Source of the DNA: Clostridia bacterium
Lineage (GTDB): Bacteria > Bacillota > Clostridia > Christensenellales > Aristaeellaceae
DNA length: 60,223 nt
Reading direction: 5' to 3'
Assembly (NCBI GenBank): GCA_017550745.1
Contig: JAFZOG010000062.1
Coordinates: 1-60,223, forward strand
The notes under the pieces are model-generated. The model was not told the origin of the DNA. It worked only from the letters and a program-made list of their open reading frames with translations, and ran no database searches. Both the position numbers and the translations under genes were made by a program. Position 1 is the first letter of the stretch, and the number at the start of each line of letters is the position of its first letter. Below, piece after piece: positions 8,154 through 15,272 of the stretch.

Positions 8154-9083
8154 ATGACTTCAACAGTTGCCCCAAGACGGCGGGTACACCGCAAAAGTCT
8201 GGGGCGCCGCATTGCGGACAACTGGCAGCCGTATGTGCTGTTGCTGATCCCGTTGGTCATCACCATCGTGTACAAGTACGGCCCCATGTACGGCATCCAG
8301 ATCGCTTTCCGCAATTACAATCCCGGCCTGGGTATCACGGGCAGTCCCTGGGTGGGCTGGAAGTGGTTTGAACGTTTCTTCCGGGCTCCTACCTTTGACC
8401 GGATGCTGTGGAACACAATCAAGCTGAGCCTCTATGGCCTGCTGTGGGGGTTCCCGGTTCCCATCATCCTTTCTCTGGCGCTGAACCAGCTGCGGTTCAG
8501 AAGGCTCAAGCGTACCGTCCAAACCGTCATCTACGCGCCGCACTTCATCTCCACCATGGTCATCTGCGGTATGCTGCGCATTTTTCTTTCCCCTTCCGGC
8601 GGCCTAATCAACCTGTTGGCGGGCACCAAGATCGATTTTCTCACCGAAGCAGGCGCGTTCCGCACCATCTATGTGGCCAGCGGCATCTGGCAGGAAGCGG
8701 GCTGGGGCACCATCATTTATCTGGCCACCCTGTCCAGCATTGACGCTTCCCTGTACGAAGCGGCCAAGGTGGACGGCGCTTCCGTCTTCCAGCGCATCCT
8801 GCACATCGACATTCCCTGCCTGCTTCCCATGATCATCCTGCAGCTGATCATGAGCGCGTCCGGCATCATGAACGTCGGCTTTGAGAAGGCTTACCTGCTC
8901 CAGACCGACCTGAACCGCGCCACCAGCGATATTATTGCCATCTACGTGTATGAGCAGGGTATCGTCAGCGCCAGGTATGAGCTGGGCACCGCCGTGGGCC
9001 TGTTCAACACGGCCATCAATATCGTGCTGCTGATCGTCGTCAATCGGATCGCCAAGAAGTTCGGCGATGTCAACTTTGTGTGA
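8154..9083 (+). CDS. Carbohydrate ABC transporter permease, LplB type
   Basis: 309 residues, six predicted membrane segments. The cytoplasmic EAA loop that docks the ATPase reads YEAAKVDGASVFQRILHIDIP. The N-terminus is basic (RRRVHRKSLGRRIADNW). AAAGGAGGA directly precedes, making the ATG at 8154 the likely start. It is the first gene of the operon permease-permease-binding protein-GH32. No ATPase gene is present, so a shared MsmK-like ATPase is probably used, as is common for this subfamily. Confidence 0.93.
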   Translation: MTSTVAPRRRVHRKSLGRRIADNWQPYVLLLIPLVITIVYKYGPMYGIQIAFRNYNPGLGITGSPWVGWKWFERFFRAPTFDRMLWNTIKLSLYGLLWGFPVPIILSLALNQLRFRRLKRTVQTVIYAPHFISTMVICGMLRIFLSPSGGLINLLAGTKIDFLTEAGAFRTIYVASGIWQEAGWGTIIYLATLSSIDASLYEAAKVDGASVFQRILHIDIPCLLPMIILQLIMSASGIMNVGFEKAYLLQTDLNRATSDIIAIYVYEQGIVSARYELGTAVGLFNTAINIVLLIVVNRIAKKFGDVNFV

Positions 9084-9101
9084 GAAGGGAGGAGAAAGAA
9101 A

Positions 9102-10013
9102 ATGTCTGTCCTTTCCAGAAGAAAGCAGGGCGAATTGGGCGGCTTCAGCGACCGCACCAGCGACGTGATCCTGATCGTCTTCTCCCTCATCATCCTGCTC
9201 ATCGTGGCGTATCCGCTGTACTACGTGTTGGTGGCGTCTCTCTCCGATCCCTACGATGTGTACGCGGGCAAAACCTTCCTGCTGCCCAGCCAGTTCACCT
9301 TCGAGGGGTATAAAGCGGTGTTCGCCGAACCCAACATCGTGCGCGGCTATGGCAACAGCATCCTGTACACCGTGCTCGGCACCGTCTACTCCGTGGCGCT
9401 GATTTACCTGGTAGCGTATCCGCTGTCTGTGCCGGATCTGCCCGGTAAAAAGCTGATCAGCATCTTCTTTATCATTACCATGTACTTTGGCGGCGGCCTG
9501 ATCCCCACCTATCTCATCGTGCAGAAAACGGGCATCATGCAGACTGTCTGGGCGATGTTCCTGCCAGGCGGCGTGGCGGTCAGCAACGCCATCATTGCCC
9601 GGAATTACTTTGAAAACAGTATTCCCGGCGCTTTGAAAGAAGCGGCCAGCATCGACGGAGCCAGCCATTTCCGGATCTTCTTCTCCATGATCATCCCGCT
9701 GTCGCTGCCTATCCTGTCCGTTATGGTGATCTTCTCCATGGTGGCTTACTGGAACGAATGGTTCACTGCCCTGATTTACATGACCAACGAGCAGGCTCCC
9801 CTGCCCCTGGTGCTGCGCAACATCCTGATCAAGTCCTCCGCGTCCGCCAACCAGGCCAGCATGATTTCCGGCGGTTACGCGGAGCTGAACAAAATCACCG
9901 AAATGATCAAGTTCGCCTCCATCATCGTAGCAGCTGCCCCCATGCTGATCGCCTATCCCTTCGTACAGAAGTACTTTGAGAAGGGGCTGATGGCGGGAGC
10001 GGTGAAAGGCTAA
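9102..10013 (+). CDS. Carbohydrate ABC transporter permease, YtcP type
   Basis: 303 residues, six membrane segments; EAA loop KEAASIDGASHFRIFFSMIIP. It is the partner of the upstream permease, 18 bases away, with GGGAGG before the ATG. The C-terminus ends KGLMAGAVKG, typical of this subfamily. Confidence 0.93.
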   Translation: MSVLSRRKQGELGGFSDRTSDVILIVFSLIILLIVAYPLYYVLVASLSDPYDVYAGKTFLLPSQFTFEGYKAVFAEPNIVRGYGNSILYTVLGTVYSVALIYLVAYPLSVPDLPGKKLISIFFIITMYFGGGLIPTYLIVQKTGIMQTVWAMFLPGGVAVSNAIIARNYFENSIPGALKEAASIDGASHFRIFFSMIIPLSLPILSVMVIFSMVAYWNEWFTALIYMTNEQAPLPLVLRNILIKSSASANQASMISGGYAELNKITEMIKFASIIVAAAPMLIAYPFVQKYFEKGLMAGAVKG

Positions 10014-10025
10014 GCAACGCCGCTT

Positions 10026-10146
10026 TGTCATCCTGACGACCGCGAAGCGGTCAGGAAGGATCTCCTTCCTTGCTGGCACTCCAGTTAGCCACTTACGGAA
10101 AACGACGGGGGAGATTCTTCCGGCTTTTCAAGCCGTCAGAATGACA
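10026..10146. repeat. Intergenic repeat element with terminal inverted repeats
   Basis: TGTCATCCTGACG (10026-10038) is mirrored by CGTCAGAATGACA (10134-10146), with internal hairpins (GACCGCGAAGCGGTC; GGCTTTTCAAGCC). It has no coding content. It resembles small non-autonomous or REP-like elements and sits within the operon between permease and binding-protein genes, where it may tune relative expression. Confidence 0.6.
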
Positions 10147-10220
10147 TCATTTCGCTTCTTCTTCCATGTTTCCAAGCGCTCTTAGCGCTGAAATATCAAC
10201 TACCAAAAAGGAGGATTCCC

Positions 10221-11837
10221 ATGAAAAAGGTCGTATCTCTGTTTCTGGCTGCCCTCATGCTGATGAGCATCGTCTCCTTCGCCTCCGCAGAGCAGACTGA
10301 ATTCAACGTGCTGAGCGGCATCTCCGCCCTGTCCGGCGGCTATGACAGCAACGAAGTGCTGCTGGCCATGCAGGAGCAGGCGGGTGTGAAGATCACCTGG
10401 GACACCTGGTCTGACAGCTTGAGCGAAGTGGTCGGCACCCGCATCAGCGGCAACGCCGCCAGCAAGAACCCCATCGACGCCTTCCAGGCCTGCGGCTTCA
10501 GCAACTTTGACCTGATGCGCTATGGCGCGGCCGGCACCTTCATCGACCTGACCCCCTATATCACCCCCGAAGTGATGCCTCACCTGGCTGCCATTCTGGA
10601 GGCGCATCCCGAAATCAAGGCCGCCATCACCATGAGCGACGGCAAGATCTACGGCCTGCCCGCCGGTGAGCAGATGGGCACCGCCGGTATCGGCCGGGAA
10701 AAGGATTATTCCATCTTCTCCGTGCCTCAGTTCGCCATGATCAACAAGGTCTGGCTGGACGATCTGGGACTGGCTGTGCCCACCACCCTGGATGAACTGC
10801 ACGACGTGCTGGTCGCTTTCAAAGAAAACGACATGTCCGCGAAAATTTACGGCAATGACGCCGGTTCCACCATCCCCATGAGCACCGGTTTCGACGAGTG
10901 GTGCTGGGGCCAGAACGTGTTCTATGCGGGCTTCGGCTTCACCAACTGGATCAACGACGTGTGCATGGACCTGACCGTGAACCAGGACGGCGTGGTGAAC
11001 TTCGTTTCCGACGATGATAACTATCGCGCTGCCGTGACCTACTTCCATGATTGGTATGCCGATGGCCTGATGGACCTGGAAATGTTCTCTCAGGACACCA
11101 ACCAGCTGATCGCCAAGTGCACCGGCGGCCGCGTGGGCGTTGCCACCTGGTGGGAAATCAATGAAATCATGGGGCCGCACGCCGCTGACTATGTGTACCT
11201 GCCCATCCTGAACGGCCCCGACGGCACCAGCAACGTGACCCTGCGCACCGGCGGCGCCATCAATGCCGGCCAGCTTTCCATCACCGCCCAGTGCAAAGAT
11301 CCCGCCAAGCTGCTTTCCTTCTATGACCTGTGGTACATCGGTGAAAACGTGATGCAGCTGCAGTACGGCCCCATCGGCGTGTTCTTCACCGAGAAGAACG
11401 AAAAAGGCCAGTGGCAGTCCATCACTGACGAAGAAGCCCGCGCCAGGTTCAACAAGTCCTCCGGCGAACTCAAGAGCCAGAGTGAAGTGGCCGGGCCGAA
11501 GCTGATCCTGTCCCAATACTACAACGACGTGTGGGAAATGGAAGCCCGCGCTCAGGAACGTCTGGCCGATACTTATGACTACTGGTTCACCTTCGTGAAA
11601 GACTTCTCCTTCTATCCCCAGGACTGCGTGTTCACCGAAGCCGAGCTGGACGACATCGACTTCTACCGCGCAGACTTTGAGAGCGCTGTCAAAGAACAGG
11701 AAGCCCTGTGGATCAAGAACGGCGGCCCCACCGACGCGGAATGGGAAGCCTATAAGGCCACCCTGGAGCGCTGCGGCATGAGCACGCTGCTGGACATCTA
11801 TCAGACGGTTTATGACCGCTATGTCGCCGCCAAGTAA
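10221..11837 (+). CDS. Extracellular sugar-binding protein of ABC transporter
   Basis: 538 residues, size and layout of the LplA/YtcQ group. Signal peptide MKKVVSLFLAALMLMSIVSF then ASA/EQ. There is no lipobox cysteine, so signal peptidase I cleavage is predicted and the anchor is unclear. Hallmarks include SDGKIYGLP and repeated aromatic residues in the C-lobe. AAGGAGG precedes the start. It captures the oligosaccharide for the two upstream permeases and feeds the GH32 enzyme encoded next. Confidence 0.9.
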   Translation: MKKVVSLFLAALMLMSIVSFASAEQTEFNVLSGISALSGGYDSNEVLLAMQEQAGVKITWDTWSDSLSEVVGTRISGNAASKNPIDAFQACGFSNFDLMRYGAAGTFIDLTPYITPEVMPHLAAILEAHPEIKAAITMSDGKIYGLPAGEQMGTAGIGREKDYSIFSVPQFAMINKVWLDDLGLAVPTTLDELHDVLVAFKENDMSAKIYGNDAGSTIPMSTGFDEWCWGQNVFYAGFGFTNWINDVCMDLTVNQDGVVNFVSDDDNYRAAVTYFHDWYADGLMDLEMFSQDTNQLIAKCTGGRVGVATWWEINEIMGPHAADYVYLPILNGPDGTSNVTLRTGGAINAGQLSITAQCKDPAKLLSFYDLWYIGENVMQLQYGPIGVFFTEKNEKGQWQSITDEEARARFNKSSGELKSQSEVAGPKLILSQYYNDVWEMEARAQERLADTYDYWFTFVKDFSFYPQDCVFTEAELDDIDFYRADFESAVKEQEALWIKNGGPTDAEWEAYKATLERCGMSTLLDIYQTVYDRYVAAK

Positions 11838-11906
11838 TGAACCGATAACACTTTGCCGGGGGCCGGATTTCCGGCTCCCGGTTTCCGAATATCACAGGAG
11901 GTTCCC

Positions 11907-13385
11907 ATGAGCAAGAATCCCACGCCTCTGGAAAGGGTAAGAGAATTTGAACGGGAGCAGGCGCTGAAGCTGTCCGCCGATGAGCGGCCGCTTTTCCATC
12001 TGACGCCGCTGGTGGGCTGGATGAACGATCCCAACGGCTTCTGTTATTACAAAGGCCAGTATCATCTGTTCTACCAGTATCATCCCTTCTCCCGGCAGTG
12101 GGGGCCCATGCACTGGGGCCACGCGGTCAGCGGCGATTTGCTCCACTGGACATACATGCCCTGTGCTTTGGCTCCCGATACAGCGGCAGACGCGGGGGGC
12201 TGTTTTTCCGGCAGCGCCGTGGAAACGCCGGACGGACGGCTGATGCTGGTCTACACCGGCGTTCAGCCCGCGGGTACCTTCCGTCGGGAAACCCAGGCCC
12301 AGTGCATCGCCATTGGAGATGGCAAGGATTTTGAAAAATCACTGCTGAACCCCGTGATCCGCCACTGCCATCTGCCGGAAGGATACAGCGAATTCGATTT
12401 CCGCGATCCAAAGGTGTGGCGTGAGGCAAACGGCATGTATCGCATGGCAGTGGGCAACCGGCACGAAGAAAGGTCGGGAACCGTGCTGCTCATGGAAAGC
12501 AAAGACGGCCTGGAATGGAATTACATTACAGAGATAGATGCTTGCCGCAAAGAATACGGGCGGATGTGGGAATGCCCGGACTTTTTCCCGCTGGACGGAA
12601 CCCAAGTACTGCTGGTCAGCCCCCAGGAAATGCATGCCCGGGAGGAATTTCACGCAGGCTTCGGCACGGTCTGCATCTTAGGCGACTGGAACGAAAAAGA
12701 CTGCCGGTTTGAGCGGAAGCATATTCAGCCGGTGGATCACGGTTTAAATTTCTATGCACCCCAAACGGTGCTTGCCCCCGATGGGCGGCGCATCATGATC
12801 GGCTGGATGGACAACTGGGAAACCTGCAAAGAAGCCCCCCGCCGCCATCCCTGGTATGCCCAGATGAGCGCGCCCCGGGAACTGCGCGTTGAAAAAGGCC
12901 GCCTGATGCAGCGGCCCGTGCGGGAAATCGAAACTCTATGGCAGGACACTGTTCTCCACGACAGCGTGACAGTCAAAGAAGAAACGACCCTCCCCGGCGT
13001 TCAGGGCCGCTTGATGGATATGACCGTGAACCTGCTGCCTTCCACTGGCTCCGCCTGCCGTCGGTTTACCTTGCATGTTGCGAAGGACGCCAGCCATTAT
13101 GTGGAAATCCGCTGTGACCTCGCCCGTGGCGAATTGGTGTTCGACCGCAGCCATGGCGGTTCCCATCGGGATATTGCCCATACCCGGCATGTAAAAGCAG
13201 AAGTGCGGGATGGCAAGCTCACGCTGCGGCTGCTTCTTGACAAAGAAAGCGTTGAATTGTTTATCAATGATGGAGAGCGCGTCGTTACATCTCTGATCCC
13301 AACACCCCTTGCGGCGGAGGAAATCACCTTTGCCGCCGATGCGCCGCTTCTCCTTTCAGCAGAAGCGCATCATTTGAAAGCATAA
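11907..13385 (+). CDS. GH32 beta-fructofuranosidase (sucrose/fructan hydrolase)
   Basis: 492 residues, a standard GH32 length. The N-terminal five-bladed propeller shows nucleophile Asp41 in WMNDPNG, the transition-state RDP motif (FDFRDPKV) and acid/base Glu in WECPDFF. A C-terminal beta-sandwich follows (KESVELFINDGERVVTS). There is no signal peptide, so it acts in the cytosol on imported fructosides, phosphorylated or not. The start is set by CAGGAGG before the ATG at 11907. It is the last gene of the LacI-regulated operon. Confidence 0.95.
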   Translation: MSKNPTPLERVREFEREQALKLSADERPLFHLTPLVGWMNDPNGFCYYKGQYHLFYQYHPFSRQWGPMHWGHAVSGDLLHWTYMPCALAPDTAADAGGCFSGSAVETPDGRLMLVYTGVQPAGTFRRETQAQCIAIGDGKDFEKSLLNPVIRHCHLPEGYSEFDFRDPKVWREANGMYRMAVGNRHEERSGTVLLMESKDGLEWNYITEIDACRKEYGRMWECPDFFPLDGTQVLLVSPQEMHAREEFHAGFGTVCILGDWNEKDCRFERKHIQPVDHGLNFYAPQTVLAPDGRRIMIGWMDNWETCKEAPRRHPWYAQMSAPRELRVEKGRLMQRPVREIETLWQDTVLHDSVTVKEETTLPGVQGRLMDMTVNLLPSTGSACRRFTLHVAKDASHYVEIRCDLARGELVFDRSHGGSHRDIAHTRHVKAEVRDGKLTLRLLLDKESVELFINDGERVVTSLIPTPLAAEEITFAADAPLLLSAEAHHLKA

Positions 13386-13392
13386 TATGCCG

Positions 13393-13438
13393 TGTCATTC
13401 TAATGCTTGCTGATTTCTGCAAGGATGATTAGGTGACA
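13393..13438. repeat. Imperfect inverted repeat after GH32
   Basis: TGTCATTCTAATGCTTG pairs, with a bulge, with CAAGGATGATTAGGTGACA across a short loop. It may act as a 3' hairpin of the operon, or be a short dispersed repeat. Confidence 0.5.
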
Positions 13439-13545
13439 TCTTAGATTTCCCTTCATAGCCTAACAGTTATAATAAACGCACTTAATCTGAACGTTTTCGT
13501 CAAGATTATCAATCTTCTGTATATCATGAAAATATGATAGGTAAT

Positions 13546-13577
13546 GCAAAAGGCACCGGTTTCCCGATGCCCTTTGC
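13546..13577. repeat. Strong hairpin
   Basis: GCAAAAGGCACCGG pairs with CCGATGCCCTTTGC (two mismatches, four-base loop). No T run follows on the plus strand, so it is a stem-loop rather than a clear terminator. Confidence 0.5.
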
Positions 13578-13616
13578 CTGGCTGTTGGATATTTGCGGCG
13601 TATTTGTCTTTCCACC

Positions 13617-13877
13617 TTATTGATCCCCCAATTTAATCCTGAATTTGTATTAACGAAACCAACTCCATCTGTCATCTTGAGCCGCGCCGATACGGATGGC
13701 GTGTGCGAAGGACCTCCCTCGTTCGAGCTTGTTGATTTCACGAAGGAGGTCCTTCGCTACCGCTTCGCGGTGCTCAGAGCCTGCCCTGAGCGTAGTCGAA
13801 GGGATGACAGCAGTACTACACTCTTTTTCCAGCTTTCCTTCGCCCGATAGTTCAAGAATGAATTGGTGTAGCAATAA
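13617..13877 (+). repeat. Dispersed intergenic repeat, copy A
   Basis: It matches the reverse complement of 41888-42047 over its first 125 bases (from TTATTGATCCCCCAATTT through GACCTCCCTCGTTCGA and GTTGATTTCACGAA) and again at its end (TTCAAGAAT.AATTGGT..AGCAATAA). Copy A carries about 105 extra bases (roughly 13744-13850). These include GGAGGTCCTTCGC, which pairs with GCGAAGGACCTCC, and a palindromic segment CCCTGAGCGTAGTCGAAGGG. Confidence 0.8.
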
Positions 13878-13973
13878 TTATGATCGAATTCGTAAAAATA
13901 TGAAAAAAGCCTGACATGGCGAAAGCGAAAAACATGACAGAACCTCTTCCTTTTTCAGGAGAGATGATGTATA

Positions 13974-14173
13974 ATGATAAACGAGAACACACGTTTTTTA
14001 GTGACGACGAAGAATGGATTTGAAAAAAAGCGGCATCTCTCTTAAACCCGACAGCATCATCAACAGAACGTTCCAATTCCGCCTTTACAGAAGAAGAGCC
14101 TCAAGTAGCGAAAGAAATCATCGGTGAATTTTCGAAGGAGGACTCCTCAGATGCGTTTCCTTCACCTGGCTGA
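13974..14173 (+). CDS. Small 66-residue ORF interrupted at a slippery A AAA AAG heptamer
   Basis: An ATG at 13974 with AGGAGAG ten bases upstream gives MINENTRFLVTTKNGFEKK and, without shifting, stops at 14045. At 14024-14030 the zero-frame codons read (GA)A AAA AAG. A -1 shift there continues into an open, acidic, protein-like frame (AASLLNPTASSTERSNSAFT...) ending at TGA 14173, 23 bases inside sbcD. Either this is programmed -1 frameshifting, a real frameshift mutation, or a homopolymer error in the assembly. The function is unknown; the overlap suggests coupling to sbcD. Confidence 0.4.
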
Positions 14174-15272
14174 CCTTCATCTGGGTAAGCAAATGAATGA
14201 CTGGTCTTTGCTTACGGATCAGGAAGCAGCTCTACAGCAGATCGTATCCATCGCGGTCAGCGAAAAGGCGGACGCCGTGCTGATTGCTGGGGACGTGTAT
14301 CAGCGGTCATCGCCCCAGGCGGAGGCCATGGCGCTGTTTGATTCGTTTGTGTCGCAGCTGGCGGGGCTGGGCAAAAAGGTGTTCATCATCAGCGGCAATC
14401 ACGATTCCGCTCTGCGGATCTCGTACTTTTCTTCGCTGATCAAGTCCTCCGGCGTGTATGTGTCGAAAGCGTTTGAGGGGAAAATGCAAAGCGTCACCTT
14501 GCAGGACCGGGACGGGGAGATCGTGGTTTGGATGCTGCCTTTCCTGCGCCCGTCCCAGGTGAAGCGTAAACTGCCGGAAGAGAAGATCGCCACCTATCAG
14601 GACGCGGTGGAAGCGGTGCTGCGGCAGACGCCCGTCGATCCGAAAAAGCGGAATATCCTCCTGTGCCACCAGTTCATCACCGGCAGCGAAACCTCCGATT
14701 CCGAGGAGCGGGCCGTGGGCGGGCTGGACAACATCGACGCGGCTGTGTTCGACGCCTTTGATTATGTGGCCCTGGGGCATATCCACAAGCCGCAGAAGGT
14801 GCTGCGTGACACCCTGCGCTACGCCGGGTCGCCGCTGAAATACTCCTTCTCCGAAGCCAGCCACAAAAAGAGTGTGGCCATTATGGACATACGGGCAAAA
14901 GGGGACATAGCGGTGCACACCGTACCGCTGTATCCCCTTCATGACGTGCGGCTCATCGAAGGAAAGCTGGATGATCTGACGCAGATGGATTATTCCGAGG
15001 ACTACGTCTGGGTCACGATCCACGACGAATTGCCGCCGCCCGACGCCCGGGTGACGCTGACCGTCAACTTCCCCAACATGATGAAGTTCTCCATCGTCAA
15101 TTCCCGGACCAAATACGACGTGGACGTGCTGGCGATGCAGCGCATGGAAAACAAGACCGTGCCCGAGCTGTTCAGCGATTTCTACCGGCTGCAGAACAAC
15201 GACCAGGAACCGAGCGACGCGCATTTGAAGGTGCTGGACAAGGTGCTCCGGGAATTGGAGGAAACGCCATGA
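14151..15272 (+). CDS. sbcD: Exonuclease subunit SbcD (Mre11 family)
   Basis: 373 residues. Metallophosphoesterase motifs in order: HLADLHLG (Asp and His), AGDVYQRS (GDxx), SGNHDSA (GNHD), HQFITG and GHIHKPQ. It is the Mn-dependent nuclease partner of SbcC, which opens DNA hairpins and processes blocked ends. The ATG at 14151 follows GAAGGAGGA. The stop overlaps sbcC as ATGA, giving coupled translation. Confidence 0.96.
   Translation: MRFLHLADLHLGKQMNDWSLLTDQEAALQQIVSIAVSEKADAVLIAGDVYQRSSPQAEAMALFDSFVSQLAGLGKKVFIISGNHDSALRISYFSSLIKSSGVYVSKAFEGKMQSVTLQDRDGEIVVWMLPFLRPSQVKRKLPEEKIATYQDAVEAVLRQTPVDPKKRNILLCHQFITGSETSDSEERAVGGLDNIDAAVFDAFDYVALGHIHKPQKVLRDTLRYAGSPLKYSFSEASHKKSVAIMDIRAKGDIAVHTVPLYPLHDVRLIEGKLDDLTQMDYSEDYVWVTIHDELPPPDARVTLTVNFPNMMKFSIVNSRTKYDVDVLAMQRMENKTVPELFSDFYRLQNNDQEPSDAHLKVLDKVLRELEETP

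Noticed and set aside
13546-13577. Hairpin as the terminator of the GH32 operon
   Set aside because: The stem is strong, but no T run follows on the plus strand and it lies 160 bases past the gene. Kept only as a repeat/hairpin.
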